From positions 57,533,546-57,597,545 of the forward strand of contig CM028381.1 of NCBI GenBank assembly GCA_013146195.2: DNA of 64,000 nucleotides. The letters are read 5' to 3'. The notes below the pieces were generated by a model that searched no databases, was not told the origin of the DNA, and saw only the letters and a list, made by a program, of their open reading frames with translations. The stretch is from Codonopsis lanceolata (Eukaryota; Streptophyta; Magnoliopsida; Asterales; Campanulaceae). The position numbers were made by a program, and so were the translations under genes. Numbering within the stretch: the stretch's first letter is position 1; each line of letters opens with the position of its first letter. This document shows, one piece after another, positions 11,776-21,669 of this stretch.

Positions 11776-12555
11776 TAAGCAGATTTTTAAATCTATCCCA
11801 TGATTCTGAAGCACTAACACATGTTGAGCCAAATTATGATGAGGACACATAATAAGCAGATTTTTAAATCTATCCCATGACTCATGGAATGTTTCACCTG
11901 GTTCATTTTGGAATGACATGATTTGTTTTCTATACTCTGTAAGAGATGCATGTTTGTAAAATTTGCTCATAAACAAATCATATAATTGTGCCCAAGTAAA
12001 AACACTGTTTGGTGTTAGGTTCATAAACCATCTCTTTGCCAATTCTTTTAATGCACTGGGAAAATATTTCATTTTAATTTGATCTTCAGTCAACCCTCCT
12101 AAAGGAAAAGTACTCATCATGTATTCATATTCTCTTAAGAAACTGACAGGATCTTCATTGGGCATCCCATGAAAAGATGGTATGGCATTAAAATAATGTC
12201 CTTTTAGCTCAAAATTCCTAACAGCATCTGGCAAGACTAAACATGATATCACCACATTTAATGAAGGTCTACTAAAGTCATTAATAGTTCTTTGATTTAC
12301 TACTACTTCCATATTTCTTCTTGCAGACTCTTCTTGTCTTTGATTCCTATTGACTGGGTCAATTAGGTTTTTAGGATTACGATTATTGTTATTATCTTCC
12401 ATTGTAGGATCAACCAGAGGATCCTCTCGATTCAGTTGGTCTTGATTATCAGGCTCGAAAGCTAGATTTTCAAAATATCTTTGGTATCTTTTAACAATAT
12501 TTATCTCTTGATCTAAGTCTACCAATTCAGGATTTAAAGATCTACGACCTTGCAT
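11776..12555 (-). pseudogene. Athila-like gag (element 1)
   Basis: ATG at 12555 starts MQGRRSLNPELVDL. An Asn-rich linker and the retrotransposon gag domain follow, visible as FHGMPNEDPVSFLREY, LKELAKRWFMNL, TWAQLYDLFMSKFY, GETFHESWDRFKNLL and CPHHNL. Gag forms the virus-like particle that packages element RNA. The frame runs off at the deletion junction near 11776, so the C-terminal part of gag and the protease are missing. The same region of element 2 is at 27372-28099. Confidence 0.82.
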
Positions 12556-12726
12556 GCAAATAAATTAAAGCAATTTAAAAGAAAATAACTATTAAAGTAA
12601 AATAAAATAAAATCTTTTTGTATTTTTTTTTATAAAACAGAAAATTAAACTAAAAACTAAATTAAATTAAAAACTACGCTACCTACAAACTAACTACGTG
12701 AACTAGCTTGAAGAACGCCAAAAACT
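12556..12726 (-). other. Leader and damaged primer-binding site of element 1
   Basis: This A-rich leader lies between gag and the LTR. Next to the LTR the plus strand reads AGCTTGAAGAACGCCAAAAA. Element 2 has GTCCCTGGCAACAGCGCC at this place, so several bases of the tRNA-Asp primer match are missing here. Confidence 0.6.
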
Positions 12727-13706
12727 TGATCGATGTTTTATTTTATCTATTTCCTTGCAAGTGTACAAGACTATTATAGAATAGACTCGGAAGCAAGGGT
12801 CGAACCCACAGAGACAAGTGATCACGAACAGTGCGAATTATAGATAGCAAATTATTAACCTAAGGGGGGTTTTTATGTTTAATTCTACTCTAAATTACTA
12901 GTTATAGATGTTTAACTAATTAGACAATAATAACAGATATGAAGATCTTATGGTGAGTGGAAATCTAGGATTCTGGGTTTCACTTATATCTCCTTTATGT
13001 TCAATTCAAAATAATGTCATTCAATGTCTTGGGTTCGTTCACTAAAAATAGATATAGTCTGTTGAACAATTGGTTCAGCCTCCATCCCCGCAAAATTCAC
13101 CCATTCTATATCCTAAGCACATGAACTATTAATCTAGCTGTCACCTAGATTTATGATCTATCTGTCACCTAGATCATGTATGAACCTGGTCCTAACTTAT
13201 CACTCTCGTGCTTCGATAGGTCCAATTTATTGTATTGGTGAGCCAGTGTACGACATATGCACTCGGTCATGCAGTTATCCGCACCTCTAAGCCTTTATTA
13301 TTTGCGATTACATTCATTTGTTCAAAGCAAAATAATATAGGGATTGATAAACAACACAATCAACAAGCATTGAATAGACATATATATAAATCAAGACATA
13401 AATTCGATACAGGTTACCTCCCACCTCCTAGATTAGGGATGATTTAGTTCATCATAGACGATGAACAGCACATGGAGATGATGAAAGGCATGATTTGATC
13501 TTCAATATTTGAAATTACAAAACCTAACTATGTTATACAATCTAAAACTACCTAAAATCTATGTAAAGAGAGCTTCCACCGTCCCTCCCTTATCCTTAGG
13601 CTCGACCGACTTCTATATATACTCGGAGTTGTGATTGGATCGAATGACCGTGTGAAAATCCGAAAAGGTCGCATTCTCGCCTACCTTACTTGCCGCAGGT
13701 GTTGAT

Positions 13707-13724
13707 ACCTTGCGTCCGCAAGGT
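13707..13724. promoter_or_regulatory. 18-bp palindrome ACCTTGCGTCCGCAAGGT (LTR copy)
   Basis: ACCTTGCG and CGCAAGGT are inverted around a 2-bp centre. An identical copy lies at 14048-14065, and degenerate copies at 13683-13700, 13780-13799 and 14023-14040. On the minus strand these sit upstream of the LTR TATA-like box. The promoter role is inferred from position. Confidence 0.55.
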
Positions 13725-14215
13725 CTCCAGTGGGTGGCTTTTGATTCTTTGATTGCCGACTTCTGGGCCTATATCGCCTACCTTGCGATCGCAGCGAGGC
13801 ACCTCGTCCGCAAGGTGTCCAGTTTGTGCAGTCTTCGTTTTTCTTCAATTTTTATTTTCCTTGTAATTTGCACTTAAAACCCTGGAGTTTCGCGTATTTT
13901 CACAATAATCCTGAAACTTACAAAACTCACCGAAAACATATATTACAAAACTCACCGCACCCCTAATATATGTCTCCAGTGTGTTTGGCCTTTGGTTGCT
14001 TGACTTTTTGTCCGTACTGCCTACCTTGCAGTCGCAACGTCTGATGTACCTTGCGTCCGCAAGGTCTCCAGATTCGACAGTCTCACTTTTTCTTCATTTT
14101 TCCTTTTTGGCCCTTCTTGAAATTTGCACATAAAACCCTGGAGTTTCGCATATTTTCACTAATAACCCTGAAACTTACAAAACTCACCGAAAACATATAT
14201 TAGTAGCCAAAAGCC
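13722..14215. repeat. Internal tandem duplication in the LTR upstream region
   Basis: Two copies of about 245 bp (13722-13970 and 13972-14215) share GGTCTCCAGTG, a CCTTGCG palindrome pair, TTTTTCTTCAATTTT, AAAACCCTGGAGTTTCGC and CTTACAAAACTCACCG. The LTR at 28338-29584 appears to have only one such unit. Confidence 0.7.
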
Positions 14216-14279
14216 TCGTGAAATAGCATAATTTAAGTCATAAAAGCATATAAAATCGACGTATAAAATACATGGATCA

Positions 14280-14293
14280 AATACCCCCAAACT
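14280..14293 (-). other. Polypurine tract beside the LTR
   Basis: On the minus strand AGTTTGGGGGTATT directly precedes the LTR start TGATCC. This is the expected position of the plus-strand primer of an LTR retrotransposon, so 12727-14279 acts as a 3' LTR for the region to its right. Confidence 0.75.
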
Positions 14294-16628
14294 TAAACTT
14301 TGCTCGTCCACGAGTAAACAAAACATATAAATACAAAAGCATATAAATAACAATTAACAAAAATAAAAATCTTTTTGGAGGGTGACACTATTTACACTCC
14401 TCTATAAACCCACAAACTCAAGGAGACTCTTTCGAGTGACTCGACTAAGCAGTTAAACACAAAAACAGATAAATACTAAAGCCGATAAAAATTAAACTAA
14501 AAATAAACATAAAATCTTTTTGGCTTCACCCTCAAGTTATAAGTGTATGGTATGCAAAACAATCTCAGTTTGATGCTCACCACATATATCCAGGCTTAGT
14601 CACATAAAACTAACTGACCTTTTCTTAAAACTGCTACTACTTCTAATTTCTCCGTGTGTGTGTGATCACCAGTCTTAGAGAATATCTTAACTAAAACAGT
14701 TTTATTAAGCTAAACACCACATTCATATGAAAATCAAAGTTTAATAAAAAATTATGCATTAAGAATTATGAGATCTACCATCCAAACCCGGTCAGTTACA
14801 GACAGAAAGGTCCCAAGGATTTAAAAGACTTATACATCCATCCCATGCACTTCTATGTATGACATACAATGCTCTCCTATCCCAATTACTTGTAATAGCT
14901 AAGATTATGCTAACACAGTGAGCTTTAGGGCGAATAATATTGAACATGAAGTGTGTGATCAATTCCATATGACTCACTTGACAGTTAAAACGACATAAGC
15001 ATTGGTAAGAAGATCATTAGGTCTTTATTAGCTTGTAATGTAAGGCCAAGGTGTTGGGGGATTTGATGGAAAAAGGATTGGAATTCAAAGTGAGAGAGTA
15101 AGACTACCCTTTATCCCTCATACTTCCAAGCAAAAGGAAGTTTTCCCTATTTAGGCTAGGACCTGCAAAGACTACAAGTGGAGGGGTGCTTTTCATTACT
15201 TTTCACTTTTCTTCTTTCCCCCCCCCCCAAACTTGTTTTGGGCAGTATATACTTCTAAAAATATCATTCTTATCAGCATGATTTTTCTGACATACTTTTC
15301 TCTTGAAAGCTATGCTTCCATTTGAATCTTTGTTACACTCTTCTTCTTCCGTTTCATTTTTCGTCGATACATAATTTTTTTTTTTTTTTTTTTTTTTCGA
15401 CGACGGAGAGAAGAAGTCTTCCGAAAAATAGCCTAACTGAAAAGAAGTGGTCCTCCAAAATCAATTTCCCCACCCACATCCTACTCTCTCAAAGGGTAGG
15501 CTAAAAGTGTATAGGCTTTTAGGGTTAAGTTAATGTGGGTAATAGAAACCATGACGAATGGGGGTTTAAATAGTGTGCTTAGCACACTCCATTCTTTTTC
15601 ATTAGGCTCAACGGGGACACTAGGGATATTTTTAGTATAGGTCAGGGAATATTTAGGCTCTAACGATCCAAAGATGGCCTAAATCATTTCTTAATGCCAA
15701 ATGCTCATGTAGTTTTTAAAGCAAGTAAGACAACACAAAATATCATATCAACTATGGGAATTGGGGGTTGAATGTTTAGCATCACTGGATTTCACATAAG
15801 CATTCGCTAAGACAGATGGTAGGGACAATTGAGACTAACATGCAGACACGGTTCGAAAGTGTGCTTGAGATATATAAATGAGAAAAATCCAAGGGATCTA
15901 ACTATCATGCAATTGACCCTAAGTCACAATTTAATGCAACAATTATGTCCGAATGGCTATGCATCATATTCTTGTGCATATCTTGTTGTAATGAAGTAGG
16001 TGTTATTAACTTTATAAAACGATTCTAATCAATCCATAGTTATGACTAGTGTGGGTGCATGAAGAATTTGGAGAAAGGTAAAAGTTTCGCAAAATTAAGT
16101 AAATTCCAGAGGGATCTACAGACTAACTGTGCGGATCATTGCATTAACTCCTCATCGATTACAACTAGCATTACCACACCTAAACTCGAGGATGAAAATT
16201 TTGAAATATATATATATATATATATTATAAGAAAATTGGAGATGATGACGATGACTCTTTTGATAGGAACCTAAAGGTCCTTACTATTATAGTATTCTGG
16301 TCATGTCAACAACTCCGAAAATAAGAAAAAATTAAAAACAGGAAAATAGGGTGAAGATTTAGATGGTCATCGTATAAAGAAATTTTTCTTCACCCTAAAA
16401 ACATAGCCCAACTCCATTCCTCATTAGGCTAGGACCTGCTAGGACTTTAAGCTTAAAATCGCCCCCCCCAAACTTAATTTCTATTTTGTCCTCAAAATCG
16501 AGGAATATATGAGTGGATTGATGGGGTAGGAGAAATATAAAAAGGACGTAGTAGATCCACCTAACGAAAGAGGATGGAACTTGGGCCTCGACTCACGGTG
16601 AGTCGGGCGGAAATAACGAATGAGGATG
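14294..16628 (-). other. Long non-coding 3' region of Athila-like element 3
   Basis: No gene is visible between the extra ORF and the LTR. The stretch holds C-runs with AAACTT (near 15221 and 16462), which read as polypurine-like tracts on the minus strand, a run of more than 20 T at about 15377, and a short AT repeat near 16207. Athila elements characteristically carry such a long untranslated region before the 3' LTR. Confidence 0.6.
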
Positions 16629-17690
16629 TTACTCGGGGATCGTGCCAGGAGGCAGCCCATAATAGGCGGAGACATTTTGTCCCACCGTGTTAAACCAACC
16701 AAACAGCCGCTCTTGGTCGGCACGGATTTGTGCCAACTGTTGAGTTGCCATTTGGCCTTCTAGGGCAACCTCTTCTAGCCTATTGGAGATCCCAACGAGC
16801 GGGTCCTCCTCCTCCTCTTCGGGTTCCTCCCCTTGAGGAACCCTCACTCTCGGCTACTGGTGGTTCTCAAACAAAATGGCCCTAGTAATGGCCGGACTAG
16901 CCTTCAGCCTCTCCACGTGTCTGGGCCATCTCACGCCTGTCCTCCTACACAACTCGGTGATCAAATGCGGGAACGCGAACTCCGCATTCGTCCTACCTCT
17001 AATAAGGGTCTTGATTTGGCCGTTGATCCAACGACCAACATCAACAGACCCACCAGACATAATGGTGTAGGTCAAGACAGCCCTCTCCCAAGTCACCGTA
17101 TGTTGGTGACTGGAGGGCATGAGACGCCCGCAAACAAATTTGAACACGGGCTTGGCCGTGTTCTGAAGGAAGGACTCCTCCATGGTGCGTGGACCAAAGG
17201 GTGGATTACGGTTGTAGGTCCACACCACACCAGGGAGGGCGATGGTCGCGTTGACCACCTCGACAGTGATAGCGGGGGGTTGGAGGTGTGTGCTAAAATC
17301 ATCGGCACCCACCGCAAAGTTGGAGGTGCCGAAATAGTTGTAAATGCTTTGGGACGAAAAGTCTACTAATGTGCCCCTAACACTAACGGTGTCTAGTACA
17401 CCCCCATCAATGCCAATGCTGCCATTGGCATAGAATTCTCGGACAATGGGCACTACGGCTGCCCTTGCCGGAGAATCTATCAAAAGCCCCCACCTACGAG
17501 CCACAAAATTTGGACGGAGGCCAAATTCTTCAGCCTTGACTCCCCTCTCGGGCACCAAGGACTTGGAGAGTTTGGCCGTATATCGTTCTGAGGCCTCGTA
17601 GGATACAAATCGGGTGATGTCAAAATTTTGTTCTTCCTCCTGAGCGGGGCCGGAGGACGAAGCACCGGTATTTCTACGCTTACGGAACAT
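16629..17690 (-). pseudogene. Extra ORF of Athila-like element (putative plant transposon protein domain), one in-frame stop
   Basis: ATG at 17690 starts MFRKRRNTGASSSG. The first 278 codons contain the pattern of the putative plant transposon protein family (Pfam PF20167): PIVREFYANG, VSVRGTLVDFSSQSI, NTAKPVFKFVCGRLMPSSH, RAVLTYTIMSGGSVDVGRWI and FPHLITELCRRTG. A TAG at 16854-16856 (after ENHQ) is the only break. The same frame continues through an acidic stretch (GEEPEEEEEDPL) and a helix to GLPPGTIPE, ending at 16629. The TAG could be a CAG-to-TAG change. The ORF lies between integrase and 3' LTR, where Athila elements carry an additional ORF of unknown function. A diverged relative is at 38960-39797. 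Confidence 0.75.
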
Positions 17691-18654
17691 TTTGTTTGAA
17701 TTAAAAATTAAAAACTAAAGTTTTAACAATTAAAATATGTTTTTAAAATTTTAAAATTAAAAATTAATTCTAAGCATGCAAAATTTTTACCTACGTTAAA
17801 ATCATCTAACACCCTAGCATGCAAATATTTTACGTAAAAATTTAAAAGAGGGGTTAGGATTACTTGTTTGCAGCTTAAATGGAGAGTGTAGCCGGAATGT
17901 TGAGCTTGATCGGCAACAATGGTGTTCTTCTCTTTCTTCAAAAGCTTCAACCTTGATGGGGTGCAATGGTGGATGTGAGGGAGGTAGGAGATGAAGAATG
18001 ATGAAGGAGGAGAGAGTATCTTTGAGTAAGTGCCGGAATTTGAGCCGATCTGCCGGAATTTGAAGAGGCTGGGCGGCTGCTGCTGCTGCTTGAGGAAGGG
18101 AGAGAATTTTCTGGTGATTTCTGAATGAAAACCCGACATGTCTTTATATAAGGGGACCTTGCGGTCGCAAGGTCTGCCACACCGTCGGCGCAAAAACCGA
18201 TTCTTCTTCACCGATTCCCCATGATCGACAAGATGCGTTGCACGACATTTATTTATTTACTTGAGCACCTTGCGGTCGCAAGGCCTCCAACACCTTGCGT
18301 CCGCAAGGTGGGCAGATTTCATCCCACTTGATTTTCTTTCTTCCTTTTCAGCAGTTTTGCAGTTTAGCCCTTTTTCCGTTAATTCCATTATGTTTTGTAT
18401 CTTTCCTGTATGTAAAAACTTAACAAAGACTCTAAACTAAAAATATTAGTAACATATAAATACAACACTAAGATGCTTTCCTCCCCCAAACTTGAATTTT
18501 GGCATATTTAATTAAATGTTAAATGTCCAAAACTTAAATTTAACGGAGAATAACATATTTAAACTAACTACAAAAGCAAATAACTTTCAAAATAGTGGGT
18601 TGCCTCCCACTTAGCGCCTTTGTTTAACGTCTTTGGCTCGACCAAACTGCAAGC
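17691..18654 (-). promoter_or_regulatory. Probable internal promoter region for the extra ORF
   Basis: This non-coding stretch separates the integrase stop from the extra ORF start. On the minus strand it contains the TATA-like sequence CTTATATAAAGA (about 18143-18154). Three 18-bp palindromes lie upstream of it at 18156-18173, 18267-18284 and 18292-18309, of the type ACCTTGCGGTCGCAAGGT. The same palindrome-then-TATA order is seen in the LTRs. This suggests a second promoter giving a subgenomic transcript for the extra ORF; that role is inferred. Confidence 0.5.
18156..18309. repeat. Palindrome cluster at the internal promoter
   Basis: Three near-identical copies of the 18-bp palindrome lie at 18156-18173 (GG centre variant), 18267-18284 (last base changed) and 18292-18309 (same as the LTR copies). 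The first starts only 5 bp from the TATA-like run. Confidence 0.7.
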
Positions 18655-19926
18655 CTAATCTCGGGGTGGTTCATTGTCAGCCAAACGAATTAACTCAATT
18701 GTTCGTTCAACTGACATCGGCTCTAAGTATGGCTTGAGTCGGTGTCCATTAACTTTAAAAACTTCATTATTTTTAGGATTTTGAATATCAACAGCTCCAT
18801 GAGGGTAGATTCGCACGATTATAAAGGGACCAGACCATTTAGATTTCAATTTTCCGGGGAATAGCCTTAGTCTAGAATTAAAAAGTAACACTTTCATCCC
18901 TGGATGAAACATTTTATTGGCTAACCCCATGTCATGATATTTCTTGGTCTTTTCTTTATATGTTTTTGCATTCTCATATGAATTCAACCTATGTTCTTCT
19001 AACTCATTTAACTGAAACAATCTTTCTTCTCCAGCCAAAGTTAAATCTAAATTTAATTCTTTGACAGCCCAATAGGCTTTATGCTCAATTTCAACTGGTA
19101 AATGGCAAGCTTTGCCATATACCATTCTATATGGACTCATACCTATGGGGGTCTTAAAAGCAGTTCGGTATGCCCATAAAGCATCCTTAAGTTTAGATTC
19201 CCAATCTTTACGATTAGGCCTAACAGTTTTTTCTAATACTGCTTTTATTTGTCTATTACTAACTTCTACTTGGCCGGATGTTTGAGGATGATAAGGTGTA
19301 GCTAACTTGTGAGTTACACCATGTTTTATAAGAAGATTATTCAACAATTTATTGGTAAAATGAGTTCCTTGGTCACTTATTATGGCCTTAGGTACTCCAT
19401 ATCTAGCAAACAAATCTTCTACGAATTTAACCACTGTTTTTCCATCATTAGTCTTGGTTGCTACTGCTTCAATCCATTTAGATACGTAATCAACTGCTAC
19501 TAAAATATACTCACAATTATTTGACACTGGAAAAGGACCCATGAAATCAATACCCCAAACATCAAAGATTTCAACAACCAAATTAATATGCAAGGGCATT
19601 TCATTTCTCTTTCCTATTCCACCTATTCTTTGACACTTATCACATGTTCTATAAAACAATTCACAATCTCTAAAAACAGTAGGCCAGTATAAACCTGATT
19701 GCAAAATTTTTCTAGCAGTTTTGTTTCCACTAAAATGACCTCCACAAGAATATCCATGGCAGAATTCCATAATACCTTGTTGGTCTTTTTCTGGAATACA
19801 TCTTCTTATTAAAGAATCTGAACAAATTTTGTATAAATGTGGTGCCTCCCAAAAATAATTTTTCATTTCCGCCAAAAATTTCTTCTTTTCATAATGATCA
19901 AAATCCGGATTAATGATATCAGACAC
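18655..19926 (-). pseudogene. Gypsy integrase (Athila-like element 3)
   Basis: A 423-codon open frame covers integrase from the zinc region (SCGGHFSGNKTARKIL, CDKCQRIGG) through the catalytic core (WGIDFMGPFP, IISDQGTHF, SGQVEVSNRQIKAV) to the C-terminal GPFIIVRIYPHGAVDI module. Integrase inserts the cDNA copy of the element into the host genome. It has no chromodomain and is nearly the same protein as 10136-11713. Upstream the RNase H part (19927-20097) is shredded by small deletions, so this copy is not expressed as a normal polyprotein. A long non-coding stretch and the extra ORF follow on its 3' side, as in Athila elements. Confidence 0.88.
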
Positions 19927-20097
19927 ATTGTAGTTGACAAAATCAGCATACCAAGGGTCTGAATCTTTAATGGCTTATTGTTTTGTAGAAATTGACAAGT
20001 AAGGGTGAAAATTCTTTTTCTCGATTTTGATTAATGATTCTTGTAATATATCTAATTAATCTTGTTTAACATCTTTCTTACTTGATATTTTAATGTG
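19927..20097 (-). pseudogene. RNase H remnant collapsed by many small deletions
   Basis: Segments match 11400-11680 in order (GTCTGAATCTTTAATGGCT, AGGGTGAAAATTCT, ATCTAATTAATCTTG), but the stretches between them are missing. About 280 bp of coding sequence is reduced to about 170 bp. No usable frame remains. Confidence 0.65.
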
Positions 20098-20116
20098 TTT
20101 TTCAAAACCTCCTTGT

Positions 20117-20793
20117 TGATTCTCGACCACCAACCAAGAACCAAGATCACAAGCAAGGGAGAGACATTGGAAGCTTGGAACAAGGTTGTTCAAAAGTGCA
20201 AGGTTCGAGGCTCAAGAGTTGGTGAGAGGCACAAGGATAACTTGGGAGCACAAAATGGACCAAAATGATGTCCTTATGGTTCCTAAACCCTAAGATTGTT
20301 TTCCTATGTTAAATTAGGTTAGGGGAAGATTCTAGGCACTTTACAAAGTGAGCCTAAGAAAAACGGATTTGTAGATTTTCCTTATTTTGAGGATATGTTT
20401 CCATAGATTAGGTAACTTTCCTATTGTTTCCTACATAGATTAGGTAAGTTGAGTAGTTTCCTAAGTTTTTAGGTAGTTTTCTTTGATTCATTATTTTCGC
20501 TTTACTTTTAGGTTTAAGATTCAAACCCATAAATAAGGTTGTGGCTTATTGTGTAGACAACTTTTGATTATTGATTAATATAGTTTTTGAGTCTTTTCAA
20601 AACCTCCTTGTTCTTCATAGAACTTGTGATTATTTGGTGAGAGGCTTGGATTATCGCGGAGTACCACGTTCAATAACGGATCGTAGCATTGGGTCAAGGT
20701 GTCACAATCCATCAATTCATTAACGTTCTTCGCTTGCCGTGCTGCGTGCTCTTTGATTCCTCCATCGCGAGTACGCGTCTAGGAATCATATCA
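20117..20793 (+). repeat. LTR of a plus-strand retrotransposon (family B)
   Basis: The 3' end is well fixed: GAATCATATCA at 20783-20793 is followed two bases later by the tRNA-Met-type primer site. The 5' end is placed at TGATTCTCGACC by similarity to the junction at 11748, where TGATATGATTC gives the exact inverse of the 3' end. A 19-bp segment (TTTTCAAAACCTCCTTGTT) lies just outside this start and again at about 20595, so the left edge is rearranged. No second LTR was found in the window. Confidence 0.55.
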
Positions 20794-20795
20794 TT

Positions 20796-20807
20796 TGGTA
20801 TCAGAGC
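20796..20807 (+). other. Primer-binding site, initiator tRNA-Met type
   Basis: TGGTATCAGAGC is the standard plant LTR-element match to the 3' end of initiator tRNA-Met. It lies 2 bp after the LTR end. Confidence 0.85.
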
Positions 20808-21669
20808 AAAGGTTCGTTTCCACAATCTATCTTAATTTAGATTGTTCTTATTTTGAATTATCAATTTGTTTCTCTTCTTCCTTCGAATTAGGGTCTTCAA
20901 TCCTAATTTGTTCTTTTCGATTTCTTTATTTTTGTTATTTCAAGCCCTAATCTTCTAGGGTTATAAATCCAAAAAAAAAAAAAAGTTACTTGTTCAGCCT
21001 TGTTCATCGGATTTACTTGTTCGCGGGTTCTTGTTCGCACCGGAATTGCTTTCATCCGGTTAATGTTCACCGAGTTACTGCTTCACCGGAGTTATCTTCT
21101 TGTTCATTCCAGAAAAAAAATTTCGCTGCTTTAATTAATTTCGGCAGCCCTATTTAGTTACAAAAAAAAAAAAAAGAGTATTCGGACAAAAAAAAAAGAA
21201 AACAGGTCCGAAAATAAAAAAAAATACAGAAAATTCAGATTAAAAAAAAAATAGAAATCTGAAAAAAAAAAAATAAGCAAAATTTCTAGTTGCCGAAAGA
21301 AAAAGAAATTGTTATTATTGCTTGAAGTTGGAATTTGCTAGTTGTCTAAATCGAGAAACTTGAAATATTGTCATCGTCTAGGTTCGAGAATTAATATCGA
21401 ATCTTCTTTTAAAAAATAATCGTTGAGCTAATCATCCTTGAAATTCCACTCTTAATTTTCTTTTTTCTACACGTGATTCTTATTGATTAAGTTTCTTGGT
21501 TTTGCTTGCTTTGTTAATCACTATTTAATTGCTTAGTTCTTTTAGAACTTGGAGGAATTGAAAGTGAGGGAGAGTAGGTAAACATGAGAGGAGTGACATT
21601 AATTGAGCGATACACGTAAGGGAGTGGGTGAGGTGATTTTGCTAATAAAATTTCTTGCAGGTACACACC
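20808..21669 (+). other. Leader of the family B element
   Basis: The leader is non-coding and unusually rich in A-runs between 20970 and 21290. No ORF of note occurs before the ATG at 21670. Confidence 0.6.

Larger units (their letters stand above)
10001..12726 (-). mobile_element. Athila-like Ty3/gypsy internal region, deleted copy (element 1)
   Basis: Read on the minus strand, the order is primer-site region, gag, a junction at 11748-11777, then RNase H and integrase. Protease and reverse transcriptase are absent between gag and RNase H, so most of pol has been deleted. The gag-proximal LTR is at 12727-14279. The distal end is cut off by the CACTA right end at 10000. The primer site beside the LTR lacks several bases compared with element 2 (28310-28337), so this copy could not prime reverse transcription. 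Confidence 0.8.
12727..14279 (-). repeat. Athila-like LTR shared by elements 1 and 3
   Basis: On the plus strand the LTR starts TGATCGATG and ends CATGGATCA, giving TGATC ends when read on the minus strand. A primer-site region abuts its left side and a polypurine tract its right side. It therefore serves as 5' LTR for the left internal region and 3' LTR for the right one. It contains a minus-strand TATA-like run near 13611-13620 and several copies of an 18-bp palindrome upstream of it. It is about 300 bp longer than the LTR at 28338-29584 because of an internal duplication. Confidence 0.8.

Noticed and set aside
16833..17369. 178-codon plus-strand frame
   Set aside because: It lies opposite the extra Athila ORF and is a shadow of that coding strand.
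17723..18211. 162-codon minus-strand frame upstream of the extra ORF
   Set aside because: Serine- and glutamine-rich translation of the presumed promoter and leader; the TATA-like run and palindromes lie within or next to it, so it is probably non-coding.
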